Shown: positions 9,110 to 17,313, numbered from the stretch's first letter. The stretch is DNA of 64,000 nucleotides from JAWVYT01 sp046483065 (GCA_046483065.1 JAWODW010000032.1:1-64000); one strand, 5' to 3'. Program-made: numbers and translations. Notes: generated from the letters alone by a model not told the origin.

Positions 9110-9568
9110 CTACGGCGCGGCCGGTTCCACGCTCAGCGTGTATACCCCGGTGGCGTTGGGTGTGTAGGCCGTGGCGCCCAGGAGGTGACAGCCGGGATCG
9201 AAGCTGCGGGTGATGGACGGGGCCTGCTCGACTCCTGGCAGGGTGCCGACGGCGTGGAACGCCTGGGCGATGACGTTCCCGTCGGCGTCGAAGAGGAGGA
9301 GGAGCGGGTCCATCTCGGTGGAGGCCAGCCGGACCGTGAGCCGGGCGGTGGAATCGACCTGGAGCCCGTAGTAGTCGATGTAGCCACCGGCGAAGCGATG
9401 ATCGTCTTCGCGCAGCACGCCGTCCACGGAGGCGCCGAGCGTCACCTGTGTCTCGCTGCTGCACACCGGGTCGCCGGCCGTCGGGTCGCCGTCGCACGCT
9501 GCGCACAGGGCCACGATGCAGACCGCCGCGAGCCAGCGGACGGAGATGGTATCAAGTCCCGCAGGCAA
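9110..9568 (-). CDS. Lipoprotein with pre-peptidase C-terminal (PPC)-like domain
   Basis: 152 aa on the minus strand, convergent with the YifB gene. The leader ends AACDG, giving a lipobox Cys at 25. The mature part reads as a PPC-type beta-sandwich: VDGVLREDDHRFAGGYIDYYGLQVDSTARLTVRLAST then PLLLLFDADGNVIAQ, and ends TGVYTLSVE, a common PPC closing strand. PPC domains usually sit at the end of secreted peptidases; here it stands alone behind a lipid anchor, so a surface-binding role is only an inference. Confidence 0.7.
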   Translation of the reverse strand: MPAGLDTISVRWLAAVCIVALCAACDGDPTAGDPVCSSETQVTLGASVDGVLREDDHRFAGGYIDYYGLQVDSTARLTVRLASTEMDPLLLLFDADGNVIAQAFHAVGTLPGVEQAPSITRSFDPGCHLLGATAYTPNATGVYTLSVEPAAP

Positions 9569-9607
9569 GCCGACTCCGGGTATGTAGGTTCAGAGGTTTT
9601 GAACGCA

Positions 9608-9636
9608 TGGGTACACGTCCGCCTCCCTCCCGTCAA
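9608..9636 (-). promoter_or_regulatory. Putative promoter for the PPC lipoprotein (minus strand)
   Basis: Read on the minus strand: TTGACG (9636-9631), 17-base spacer, TACCCA (9613-9608), about 40 bases before the ATG at 9568. It lies back to back with the larE promoter. Confidence 0.4.
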
Positions 9637-9653
9637 GGTGCGGAGGGAGCGGG

Positions 9654-9682
9654 TTGTCCTTGGAGGGCGGATTCGGTAGCTT
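9654..9682 (+). promoter_or_regulatory. Putative sigma-70 promoter for larE
   Basis: TTGTCC (9654-9659), 17 bases, TAGCTT (9677-9682), 44 bases before the start codon. The same TAGCTT -10 appears in the ptsN promoter at 44264-44293. Confidence 0.5.
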
Positions 9683-9726
9683 CGCGCCGGGCGCCGAACG
9701 ACGGTTGAAGGGGTCGCCCACGACAG

Positions 9727-10572
9727 ATGGAAGCGGGGCACCGGGTGGACGCAGATAGACTGGCGGGCAGACGCGCCGAGCTGGCGACGGTCCTGGAGGA
9801 CTGCCGGTCGGTGTGCGTGGGGTATTCCGGCGGTGTGGACAGTGTCTTCCTGGCCGCGTTCGCGGTGGAGGTACTGGGTCGTGATCGAGTGCTGGCGGTG
9901 ACGGGTCGGTCGGCGTCGTATCCGGAAGTGCAGTACCGGATGGCGCGGGAGTGCGTGGAGCGATTCGCTATCCCCCACCTGGAGGTGGAGACCCGTGAGC
10001 TCGACGACCCGGCGTACGTGGCGAACCCGGCGAACCGCTGCTACCACTGCAAGTCCGAGCTCTGGGACCGGCTGAGCGAGGTGGCGTCGGAGCACGGGCT
10101 GCGGACGGTGGTCAACGGATCGAACGCGGACGACGCGTCGGACCACCGGCCGGGGGAGGTGGCGGCGGAGGAGCGGGGCGTGCGGTCGCCGTTGAAGGAG
10201 GCCGGGCTGACCAAGTCCGAGATCCGGGCCCTCTCCCGCGAGATGGGGCTGCCCACGTGGGACCAACCGGCGAGTCCGTGCCTGGCGAGTCGCCTGCCGT
10301 ACGGCCTGGCGGTGACGGAGGAGCGGCTGACGCAGGTGGAGCGAGCCGAGTCGCTGCTGCGGGGGCGGGGGCTCCGGGAGTTCCGGGTCCGGCACCATGG
10401 CACCGTGGCGCGGGTGGAGGCGGCCTCGCAGGAGCTGGACCGGGCGACGAAGGTGGTGGCTGGCCTGGCGCCGGGGATCCGGGCGCTGGGGTTCGAGGCC
10501 GTGCTCGTGGACGTGGAAGGGTACCGTCGGGGTGCGCTGAACGAGGGGCTCGTGCAGCTGGAGGCGCGCTGA
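9727..10572 (+). CDS. larE: ATP-dependent sacrificial sulfur transferase LarE
   Basis: 281 aa. In known systems LarE adenylates pyridinium biscarboxylate mononucleotide and donates sulfur from a Cys or an Fe-S cluster to build the nickel-pincer cofactor of lactate racemase and relatives. The PP-loop SGGVDS lies at residues 34-39, then NRCYHCKSELWDRL (a CxxC), VNGSNADDASDHRPG and ASPCLASRLPYG. The CxxC plus the later Cys would fit a three-Cys, cluster-binding LarE, but which type cannot be settled here. No larA, larB or larC is in the window. The stop overlaps the next ATG by one or two bases, indicating an operon. Confidence 0.92.
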   Translation: MEAGHRVDADRLAGRRAELATVLEDCRSVCVGYSGGVDSVFLAAFAVEVLGRDRVLAVTGRSASYPEVQYRMARECVERFAIPHLEVETRELDDPAYVANPANRCYHCKSELWDRLSEVASEHGLRTVVNGSNADDASDHRPGEVAAEERGVRSPLKEAGLTKSEIRALSREMGLPTWDQPASPCLASRLPYGLAVTEERLTQVERAESLLRGRGLREFRVRHHGTVARVEAASQELDRATKVVAGLAPGIRALGFEAVLVDVEGYRRGALNEGLVQLEAR

Positions 10573-10793
10573 TGGCCGACCGACTGGATGAGGCTCGCCG
10601 CGTGCTCGACGAGGCGGGGATCGATGCGCCGGTCCGGGCGGCAGGCACCGATGGCGAGATCGCCGCAGTGATGGGGTCGTCGGATCTGCGTGAGCCGCTG
10701 GCCCGCGTGGCGCCGGAGCTCCAGGCGCTGGGATTCCGGTACGTGGCGCTGGAGCTGGAGAACCAACGAAGTACACCAGAACGGGATTCATGA
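10572..10793 (+). CDS. Small protein resembling the LarE C-terminal segment
   Basis: 73 aa, start ATG 10572 overlapping the larE stop, end overlapping thpR by four bases (ATGA). The part LARVAPELQALGFRYVALELE aligns by eye with the LarE C-terminus VAGLAPGIRALGFEAVLVDVEGY. The preceding stretch (LDEARRVLDEAGIDAPVRA) matches the LarE helix before it. So it looks like a stand-alone copy of that C-terminal region without the PP-loop. Tight overlap with both neighbours argues that it is translated. Function unknown. Confidence 0.6.
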   Translation: MADRLDEARRVLDEAGIDAPVRAAGTDGEIAAVMGSSDLREPLARVAPELQALGFRYVALELENQRSTPERDS

Positions 10794-11380
10794 GACTCTT
10801 CATCGCCATAAATTTCACGGTGAAAGACCGCCGCCGGATGTACAGCGCCGCCCGGGGGATGCGGGACGCGGAGCTGCCCGTCCGCTGGATCGACATCGAG
10901 CAGCTCCACATGACGCTCAAGTTCCTGGGCGAGGTCCGGCCGGAACGGGTCAAGGACGTGAAGGCGGCCGTGGCCCAGGTGGCGGCGAAGACGGAGCCGT
11001 TCACCATGATGGTGAGGGGTTCCGGGGCGTTCCCGACCATGCGGCGTCCGAAGGTCATCTGGCTGGGTGCCGAGGCGTCGCCGGAGCTGCGTTGCCTGAA
11101 GCACGACCTGGAGTGGGAGCTGGCGCCGCAGGGTTTCGAGCGGGAGGTCCGGGCGTTCCACCCCCATATCACACTGGGTCGGGCAACGAAGGACGCGCGA
11201 GCCGGTGACTTCCGGGGCTTCGAGGCGCTTGTGGAGGGAATGGACCTCGAGCGGGAGATCACGGTGCGGACGGTGGACCTCATGGAGAGCTACCTGTCGG
11301 CGAAGGGCGCGCACTACGAGAAGGTGATGGCGGCCAAGCTGGGCCAGGAGGCGGAGGCTATCCTGGCGAAGGCGGGGTAG
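10790..11380 (+). CDS. thpR: RNA 2',3'-cyclic phosphodiesterase ThpR (2H phosphoesterase)
   Basis: 196 aa. ThpR hydrolyses RNA 2',3'-cyclic phosphates and can act as a 2'-5' RNA ligase; the physiological substrate is poorly known. Both catalytic HxT motifs of the 2H superfamily are present: HMTLKFLGEV at residues 40-49 and HITLGRA near 125. Length and the N-terminal MRLFIAINF fit the family. Start ATG 10790 overlaps the preceding ORF by four bases, so this is the third gene of the larE operon. Confidence 0.9.
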   Translation: MRLFIAINFTVKDRRRMYSAARGMRDAELPVRWIDIEQLHMTLKFLGEVRPERVKDVKAAVAQVAAKTEPFTMMVRGSGAFPTMRRPKVIWLGAEASPELRCLKHDLEWELAPQGFEREVRAFHPHITLGRATKDARAGDFRGFEALVEGMDLEREITVRTVDLMESYLSAKGAHYEKVMAAKLGQEAEAILAKAG

Positions 11381-11386
11381 GCCGGC

Positions 11387-12031
11387 ATGCTGCGGTTCCT
11401 GGGCGGCTGTGTGGGTCGGCTGCTGACGCTGGCGCTGACCGTGGCCGTCCTGGCCGTGGCGTGGTACAATCGCCACGAGATCGTAGGCTTCGTGGACGAG
11501 TTGCTGGACCGGGAGCCGGAGGTATCGGCGGAACTGGCCGATGAAGCGGCCGCTCGGCTGGCCGGCCTCGGCCACGACGGGGTGACCCGGGTCGCTTTCC
11601 ACGCCCCAGAGCTCCAGAGTCTGATCCGATACCGGTGGGCGCTGTTCCTGCCGGAGGACCTGGTGGAGCCCCGGGTGGGGCTCGGCGCCGGCCGGGTGAC
11701 GCTGGAAGGCGGGATCCCCACCGAGCGGTTCGGGCGGATCGCCGAGCTCCGGGAGATCATCGCGTTCCTGCCGGACACGGCAACGCTGCGGGTGGTGGGC
11801 TCGTTCGTGCCGCTGGACAGCGGCCACGTCTCGCTGGAGATTCACGAGCTGGGCGCGGCGGGAGTCCCGATTCCGAGCCGCCTGATCCCACCGATCCTGG
11901 CCCGGCTCCGGCCGGAGGGGCTGCCGGAGGTGAGCCCGAACGCCGTTGCGGTCCCGCTCCCACCGGAGGTCGGCGCCGTGTATGTGAGCGGCGACTCGCT
12001 GGTAGTGGTCGTCCGCGAGGGAGGAGTGTAG
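11387..12031 (+). CDS. Membrane-anchored protein of unknown function
   Basis: 214 aa, ATG at 11387 six bases after thpR. One N-terminal membrane helix (LLTLALTVAVLAVAWY, residues 12-27) is followed by a soluble domain that should face the periplasm. That domain has beta-strand-like segments (RVTLEGGIPTERF, ATLRVVGSFVPLDSGHVSLEI) and a Pro-rich helix IPSRLIPPILARL. The layout loosely recalls lipid-binding, LmeA/DUF2993-like or AsmA-related proteins, but I cannot support a family assignment. The next gene follows after three bases. Confidence 0.65.
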   Translation: MLRFLGGCVGRLLTLALTVAVLAVAWYNRHEIVGFVDELLDREPEVSAELADEAAARLAGLGHDGVTRVAFHAPELQSLIRYRWALFLPEDLVEPRVGLGAGRVTLEGGIPTERFGRIAELREIIAFLPDTATLRVVGSFVPLDSGHVSLEIHELGAAGVPIPSRLIPPILARLRPEGLPEVSPNAVAVPLPPEVGAVYVSGDSLVVVVREGGV

Positions 12032-12034
12032 CCC

Positions 12035-13402
12035 ATGGCCCGGATCCTGGTCGTCGATGACGAGGAAGGCATCCGTCACGTCCTCCGGCAGGTGCTGGAG
12101 TACGAGGGCCACGAGGTGCGCACGGCGTCGGGCGGCAGCGAGGCGCTGAGCCTCCACGAGGCGTTCGACCCGGACCTGACGTTCCTGGACGTGAAGATGG
12201 CCCGGATGGACGGGCTCGAGGTGCTGGGCCGGATCCGGGAGCGGGAGCCGGAGGCAGTGGTGGTCATGATCAGCGGCCACGGCTCCATCGAGACGGCGGT
12301 GGAGGCCACGCGCCGCGGGGCGTACGACTTCCTCGAGAAGCCGCTGGACACCGACCGGATCCTGGTCACCATCCGGAACGCGCTCCAGCAGCGGGGCCTC
12401 AGCCAGGAGGTGACGCGGCTCCGGGACGAGGTGGAGAGCAGGTATGAGATCGTGGGCCGCAGCTATGCCATCCGGACGGTTCTGGAGCGGATCGAAAAGG
12501 TGGGCCCCACCGACGCCCGGGTCCTGATCACCGGGGAGAACGGGAGCGGGAAGGAGTTGGTGGCCCGTGCGCTGCACCGGGTCTCGCTCCGTGCCGAGGA
12601 GCCGTTCGTGGAGGTGAACTGTGCCGCCATCCCGTCGGAGCTCATCGAGAGTGAGCTGTTCGGCCACGTGAAGGGCGCCTTTACCGGTGCCCACAGCGAC
12701 CGGATGGGCAAGTTCGAACGGGCGGATGGCGGGACCCTCTTCCTGGACGAGATCGGCGACATGAGCCTGAGCGCGCAGGCGAAGGTGCTTCGCACGCTCC
12801 AGGACGGCGTGGTCACCCGGGTGGGCGGCGAGAGCTCCACGCAGGTGGACGTGCGGGTGATCGCCGCCACGAACAAGGACCTGGCGGCCGAGATCGAGGC
12901 GGGCCGGTTCCGCGACGACCTCTTCTTCCGGCTCAATGTGGTCCCCATCCACGTCCCGCCGCTCCGGGACCGGCGCGAGGACATCCCCATGCTCGTCCGG
13001 CACTTCACCGAGCGGGCTATCGAGGAGCAGCGTCTGCCGCCTCGCCGGCTCTCGCCGGAGGCGGTGGAACGGTTGGCGGGGATGGACTGGGCGGGCAATG
13101 TGCGGGAGCTGAAGAACACCGTGGAGCGGCTCCTGATTCTGTCCCATGGCGGCGAGGTCGGCGCCCAGGAGGTGGACCGCCTGCTGGGCGGCGCCCAGGG
13201 CGCGGGACTGCCGGCGGAGCTTATGCGCGCCGACACGTTCGCAGAGTTCAAGGACCGGGCCGAGAAGGCGTACATCCTGGGTAAGCTCCGGGAGCACGAC
13301 TGGAACGTGAGCGCCACCGCCCGGGCCATCGACATGCCCCGGTCGAATCTCTACAAGAAGATCGACAAGTACGACCTGAAGCGGGAGGAGACGGGCGAGT
13401 GA
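12035..13402 (+). CDS. NtrC-family sigma-54-dependent response regulator
   Basis: 455 aa with all three NtrC modules. The receiver has the acidic pair D8/D9, phospho-acceptor D52 (DLTFLDVKM) and K102 in LEKP. The AAA+ domain has Walker A GENGSGKE at 167-174 and the sigma-54 contact loop GAFTGA at 214-219. A Fis-type helix-turn-helix ends the protein (SATARAIDMPRSNLYKKIDKY). An intact GAFTGA loop means it should activate RpoN promoters. Walker A departs slightly from the usual GESGTGKE. No histidine kinase is adjacent; the one at 31.7 kb is a possible but unproven partner. Confidence 0.95.
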   Translation: MARILVVDDEEGIRHVLRQVLEYEGHEVRTASGGSEALSLHEAFDPDLTFLDVKMARMDGLEVLGRIREREPEAVVVMISGHGSIETAVEATRRGAYDFLEKPLDTDRILVTIRNALQQRGLSQEVTRLRDEVESRYEIVGRSYAIRTVLERIEKVGPTDARVLITGENGSGKELVARALHRVSLRAEEPFVEVNCAAIPSELIESELFGHVKGAFTGAHSDRMGKFERADGGTLFLDEIGDMSLSAQAKVLRTLQDGVVTRVGGESSTQVDVRVIAATNKDLAAEIEAGRFRDDLFFRLNVVPIHVPPLRDRREDIPMLVRHFTERAIEEQRLPPRRLSPEAVERLAGMDWAGNVRELKNTVERLLILSHGGEVGAQEVDRLLGGAQGAGLPAELMRADTFAEFKDRAEKAYILGKLREHDWNVSATARAIDMPRSNLYKKIDKYDLKREETGE

Positions 13403-13587
13403 GCACCGTCACCGCCGGGGCCCTGCTGGCGATCGTGTGGGTCGCCACATCGCTGGTCGGCGGCGCGATCCTGGCATCACTGGCCAAGCGCATCTACGCC
13501 GGGCTGAGCTGGCGCCGGCTGTGGATCGTGTACAGCGGTCTGATGGGCTTCATGGTGGCGGCCGTCATGGCCATCGCCTGGTGGTGA
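13399..13587 (+). CDS. Small two-helix membrane protein, unknown
   Basis: 62 aa, GTG start overlapping the NtrC-type gene stop by four bases (GTGA). Two hydrophobic helices (LLAIVWVATSLVGGAILASLA and IVYSGLMGFMVAAVMAIAWW) flank a short basic loop KRIYAGLSWRR. Translational coupling suggests it is expressed with the regulator. No family recognised. Confidence 0.6.
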   Translation: MSTVTAGALLAIVWVATSLVGGAILASLAKRIYAGLSWRRLWIVYSGLMGFMVAAVMAIAWW

Positions 13588-13748
13588 AAGGGACGGGCGG
13601 GCCGCCGGCCGGCGCGGCAGCCGGCGCGGTGGCGTGTCGTGCTCGCAGGCTTGCCGCCTGCCGAGCGCGGGGCCAGGTTGCGGCCGGAAGCTGCAGAGAC
13701 GCAGGAAATCGACGAGAACGCGCCGTCGCAGACGGCAGGAGGGTAAGA

Positions 13749-15248
13749 ATGGCACAGAAGTTCAAGAACTATATCGCGGGTGAGTGGGTGGAGCCGTCCA
13801 CGGGCGAGTACAGCGAGAACCGCAACCCGGCCCGGTGGGACACCGTGCTGGGCGAGTTCCCGCTCTCGGGTCCCGACGACGTGGAACGGGCGGTGGAGTC
13901 GGCGAAGAAGGGGTTCAGCGCGTGGCGTAAGATCCCGGCACCGCAGCGGGGTGATGTGCTGCGGCGAGTGGGTGACCTGATGAGCGCCCGGAAGCGTGAG
14001 ATCGCCGAGGTCATGACCCGGGAAATGGGGAAGATCCTGGACGAGACCGAGGGCGATGTCCAGGAAGGGATCGACACGGCGTACTACGCTGCGTCGGAAG
14101 GCCGGCGCCTGTTCGGGCACACGGTCCCCAGCGAGCTGAAGGACAAGTGGGCCATGAGCTACCGCCGGCCCATCGGCGTGTGCGGGATCATCACGCCGTT
14201 CAACTTCCCCATGGCCATCCCGACGTGGAAGATCTTCCCGGCGCTGGTGGGCGGCAACTCGGTGATCTTCAAGCCGGCCCACGACGTGCCGCACACGGCC
14301 ACGCTGCTGGTGGAGATCCTGCTCGAGGCCGGCGTGCATCCCGAGGCGGTGCAGCTGGTGCACGGCAAGGGGAGCAAGGTCGGGAACGTGATCGTGGAGC
14401 ACCCGGAGGTGCCGGTGATCTCGTTCACGGGCTCCACGGGCGTGGGCTCGAAGCTGGGCGAGACGTGCGGCCGGATGCACAAGCGGCTGAGCCTGGAGAT
14501 GGGCGGGAAGAACGCCCAGATCGTGATGCCCGACGCCAACATGGAACTGGCCCTGGAGGGCGTGCTCTGGGGCGCCTTCGGAACGACCGGGCAGCGGTGC
14601 ACGGCCACGAGCCGACTCCTGCTCCACGAGGACATCCACGACGACTTCGTGGATATGCTGGTGGCGAAGGTGAAGGACCTGAAGCTCGGTGATGGGCTCC
14701 TGGAGGACACGGACGTGGGCCCGATGATCAACGAGGCGGCGGTAGAGAAGACCGCCGAGTACGTGGAGATCGCACGGCAGGAGGGGGACGATGTGCTGAC
14801 CGGCGGGAAACGCGCCACCGGCGACGACCTCGACGGCGGGTGGTTCTTCGAGCCCACCATCCTGACGGCCGTCGCGCCCGGTGAGCGGCTGGCGCTGGAG
14901 GAGATCTTCGGCCCGGTCCTGAGCGTGATCAAGGTCAAGGACCTGGACGAGGCGATCCGGGTGAATAACGAGGTGGAGTACGGGCTCTCGAGCTCGCTCT
15001 ATACCGAGGACGTCCGGAACAGCTTCGTGGCCATGCAGGAACTGGACACCGGGATCACCTATATCAACGCACCCACCATCGGCGCCGAGGCCCACCTCCC
15101 GTTCGGCGGCGTGAAGCAGACGGGGAACGGCCACCGCGAGGGCGGTTGGGAGGTCTATGAGTTCTACACGGAGACGAAGGTGGTCTACGTGGACTACTCG
15201 GGTCGACTCCAGCGGGCGCAGATCGATACGTACGACCTGACGCCGTAG
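13749..15248 (+). CDS. NAD(P)-dependent aldehyde dehydrogenase
   Basis: 499 aa, full length for the ALDH superfamily. It oxidises an aldehyde to an acid. Motifs in order: PFNFPMAIPTWKIFPALVGGNSV (cofactor site), VISFTGSTGVGSKLGE, LEMGGKNAQIVMPDAN with the general-base Glu, GTTGQRCTATSRL with the catalytic Cys, and EEIFGPVLSVI. The pattern is closest to semialdehyde dehydrogenases such as alpha-ketoglutarate or aminoadipate semialdehyde enzymes, but the substrate is not certain. ATG 13749 follows GGAGGGTAAGA; a longer open frame upstream has no homology. It sits alone between a 160-base gap and lepB. Confidence 0.9.
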   Translation: MAQKFKNYIAGEWVEPSTGEYSENRNPARWDTVLGEFPLSGPDDVERAVESAKKGFSAWRKIPAPQRGDVLRRVGDLMSARKREIAEVMTREMGKILDETEGDVQEGIDTAYYAASEGRRLFGHTVPSELKDKWAMSYRRPIGVCGIITPFNFPMAIPTWKIFPALVGGNSVIFKPAHDVPHTATLLVEILLEAGVHPEAVQLVHGKGSKVGNVIVEHPEVPVISFTGSTGVGSKLGETCGRMHKRLSLEMGGKNAQIVMPDANMELALEGVLWGAFGTTGQRCTATSRLLLHEDIHDDFVDMLVAKVKDLKLGDGLLEDTDVGPMINEAAVEKTAEYVEIARQEGDDVLTGGKRATGDDLDGGWFFEPTILTAVAPGERLALEEIFGPVLSVIKVKDLDEAIRVNNEVEYGLSSSLYTEDVRNSFVAMQELDTGITYINAPTIGAEAHLPFGGVKQTGNGHREGGWEVYEFYTETKVVYVDYSGRLQRAQIDTYDLTP

Positions 15249-15452
15249 CCGCCACCGGCTGGCAAGGAGCGCGCCCGGCCCCGTCGACCCTCCAGTGGTC
15301 GGCGGGGCCCGCGTGCGTCCGGGATCGGCCCGCTGCCCCGGCCGCGCTGGCCCCGGCGGGCTGGCCCCGGCCCGGTGGTGCCGCTATCATCCGAGGCCCC
15401 ATCACCCGAGCGTGCATTTGACACGCTCCCGCTCACGCGATCAGTTTTTTCC

Positions 15453-16241
15453 ATGATGAAGGACGCGGAGAACCAGGCGCTCGACCCACGGCCCGACGCC
15501 GCGGCCGCCGGCCCCGACCATGGGGACGGCGCCGTGAGTCCGGGCCGCAGGAAGGTCGCGTCGGCGGGCCGGTGGACGTGGGAGTGGATCAAGTCCCTCG
15601 TCATCGCGCTCACCCTGTTCCTGATCATCCGGACGTTCGTCATCGAGGCGTTCAGGATCCCGACCGCGAGCATGGAGAACACGCTCCTGGTCGGTGACTT
15701 CCTGCTGGTGAACAAGGTCGTTTACGGTGCCCAGGTCCCGGGTACCCACGTGCGTCTGCCGGCGTTCGTTGAACCGGAGGTGGGTGATGTGGTGGTCTTC
15801 TCACCGCCCCACGATCCGACTAAGAACTATGTGAAGCGGCTGGTCGGGATGGCCGGCGACACGCTGGAAATGCGAGACAAAGTGCTCTTCCGGAACGGTG
15901 ACCCCGTGGCGGAAGAGTACGTTCGCTACGCGGACCGGCTGGATATCCACTGGCCGTCGATGCTCTGGCAGCGTGACTACCTGCTGGACCCGGCGGCCCG
16001 GATCCACTACCGACCGACACGAGATAACTGGGGGGCCCTGGTGGTGCCGGAGGACCGGTACTTCGTGCTGGGGGACAACCGGGACGACTCGGAGGACTCC
16101 CGCTACTGGGGGTTCGTCGACGAGGCGTCCGTCAAGGGGAAACCCCTGTTCGTATACTACTCGTTCAATCCGCGATCCCTGGAGCAGGTCCCCTGGCTCA
16201 CCGAGATCCGGTGGGACCGTATCGGGGGCGCGGTGGACTAG
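15453..16241 (+). CDS. lepB: Signal peptidase I (LepB)
   Basis: 262 aa inner-membrane serine protease that removes signal peptides from Sec and Tat substrates. One transmembrane helix (SLVIALTLFLIIRTFVIEAF, residues 48-67) leads into IPTASMENTL with nucleophile S73. General base K128 lies in NYVKRLVGMAGD, and box E is VLGDNRDDSEDSRYWGFV. The soluble N-terminal 40 residues are hydrophilic. Two adjacent ATGs (15453, 15456) could start it. A possible -35 TTGACA lies 30 bases upstream, which would leave almost no 5' leader. Confidence 0.95.
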   Translation: MMKDAENQALDPRPDAAAAGPDHGDGAVSPGRRKVASAGRWTWEWIKSLVIALTLFLIIRTFVIEAFRIPTASMENTLLVGDFLLVNKVVYGAQVPGTHVRLPAFVEPEVGDVVVFSPPHDPTKNYVKRLVGMAGDTLEMRDKVLFRNGDPVAEEYVRYADRLDIHWPSMLWQRDYLLDPAARIHYRPTRDNWGALVVPEDRYFVLGDNRDDSEDSRYWGFVDEASVKGKPLFVYYSFNPRSLEQVPWLTEIRWDRIGGAVD

Positions 16242-16243
16242 GC

Positions 16244-16269
16244 GACGGGTGGCCCGAGGGCCGCCCGTC
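16244..16269 (+). terminator. Strong hairpin after lepB
   Basis: Stem of 11-12 bp (GACGGGTGGCCC with GGGCCGCCCGTC, one G-U pair) starting two bases after the lepB stop. There is no T tract, so intrinsic termination is uncertain; it may instead protect the 3' end or mark the boundary with sigA. Confidence 0.45.
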
Positions 16270-16359
16270 CCGGGCGCAGGTGTCTCGTGCACCGCGTATA
16301 GATGTGCCGGCCCGGCCGGCGCGGCGAATGATTGGACTCCCCGCTCGTGGAGCGCCGCT

Positions 16360-17223
16360 ATGGCATTTTCTGGCTCCCGGAGAGGGCGCTACGACAAGAG
16401 CTCTCTCGACCAGTACCTGAAGGAGATCAGTGCGTACCCGCTGCTGAAGCGCGAGGACGAGGTGGAGCTCGCCCAGCGGATCCGGAAGGGCGACGAGGAA
16501 GCCCTCGACAAGTTGGTGCGATCCAACCTCCGCTTCGTGGTCTCGGTAGCGAAGAAGTATCAGAACCAGGGCGTGGCGCTCAGTGACCTCATCAACGAGG
16601 GCAACCTCGGCCTGATCCGGGCCGCCCACAAGTTCGATGAGACCAAGGGGATCAAGTTCATCTCCTACGCCGTCTGGTGGATCCGGCAGGCCATCCTCCA
16701 GGCGCTGGCCGAGCAGAGCCGGATCGTGCGCGTACCGTTGAATCGGGCGGGTGCGCTGCACCGGATCGGAAAACGCTCCGCCGTGCTGCTCCAAGAGCTG
16801 GGGCGCGAGCCCACCGTGGAGGAACTGGCCGACGAGCTCGACCTGACCGAGGACGAGGTGCGCCGCACCCTCTCCCTCTCCCAGAGCCACCTCTCCCTCG
16901 ACGCACCGCTCACCCCCGGCGAGGACAACCGTCTGGTGGACTACCTGCCCGACCAGTTCGCGCCGGGGCCCGATGACGAGACGTACGACCAGGCGCTCAT
17001 GGACACGGTGGAAGAGGCCCTGGGCACCCTCAAGGAAAGGGAGGCCAAGATCCTGCGCCTCTACTTCGGGCTCGACGGCCAGGAGCCCATGACCCTCGAG
17101 GAGATCGGCGCTATCCTGGGCGTGACACGGGAGCGCGTGCGCCAGATCAAGGAGAAGGCGCTCCGCCGGCTCCGGCACCAGTCACGGGCCCGATTCCTGG
17201 AAACGTTTGCGTCCGACGGCTGA
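16360..17223 (+). CDS. RpoD/SigA-like RNA polymerase sigma factor
   Basis: 287 aa. Regions 1.2, 2, 3 and 4 are complete and very primary-sigma-like: DQYLKEISAYPLL (1.2), NLRFVVSVAKKY and KFISYAVWWIRQAI (2), the region 3 helices, and TLEEIGAILGVTRERVRQIKEKALRRLR (4.2). The non-conserved domain and region 1.1 of large RpoD proteins are absent, as in short primary sigmas of several phyla. Whether it is the sole housekeeping sigma or a group 2 paralogue cannot be told from one window. ATG 16360 fits the start of region 1.2; earlier starts run over lepB. Confidence 0.9.
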   Translation: MAFSGSRRGRYDKSSLDQYLKEISAYPLLKREDEVELAQRIRKGDEEALDKLVRSNLRFVVSVAKKYQNQGVALSDLINEGNLGLIRAAHKFDETKGIKFISYAVWWIRQAILQALAEQSRIVRVPLNRAGALHRIGKRSAVLLQELGREPTVEELADELDLTEDEVRRTLSLSQSHLSLDAPLTPGEDNRLVDYLPDQFAPGPDDETYDQALMDTVEEALGTLKEREAKILRLYFGLDGQEPMTLEEIGAILGVTRERVRQIKEKALRRLRHQSRARFLETFASDG

Positions 17224-17237
17224 CGGCCGTCGGACGC
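17209..17237 (+). terminator. Perfect 12-bp hairpin spanning the sigA stop codon
   Basis: GCGTCCGACGGC (17209-17220) pairs perfectly with GCCGTCGGACGC (17226-17237) around the loop TGACG. The left arm encodes the last codons of sigA and the stop is in the loop. Only TTCGTG follows, so the U tract is weak. Likely sigA terminator. Confidence 0.6.
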
Positions 17238-17280
17238 TTCGTGATGGTGGTCGGACTGGTACTCGGGGGCGCGGGACCGG

Positions 17281-17313
17281 GCGCCCGACCCCGAGCCCGA
17301 CCCCGACTACGAA
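17281..17313 (-). repeat. Dispersed CGTAGTCGGGGTCGG-type repeat, copy A
   Basis: Read on the minus strand this carries CGTAGTCGGGGTCGG, identical over 15 bases to 61017-61031, and continues with the same CTCG and TCGGG spacing. Lies in the sigA-rplM gap. Probably one member of a genome-wide intergenic family. Confidence 0.5.

Noticed and set aside
10112..13297. Minus-strand open frame of 1061 codons opposite thpR and the NtrC-type regulator
   Set aside because: Arg/His/Pro-rich translation without motifs, directly antisense to well-recognised genes; an expected by-product of very high GC.
13437..13748. Upstream extension of the aldehyde dehydrogenase frame
   Set aside because: Arg/Ala-rich residues with no homology; overlaps the small membrane protein gene and lacks an SD compared with ATG 13749.
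16297..16302. TATAGA as a -10 for sigA
   Set aside because: No acceptable -35 at 16-18 bases, so not called.
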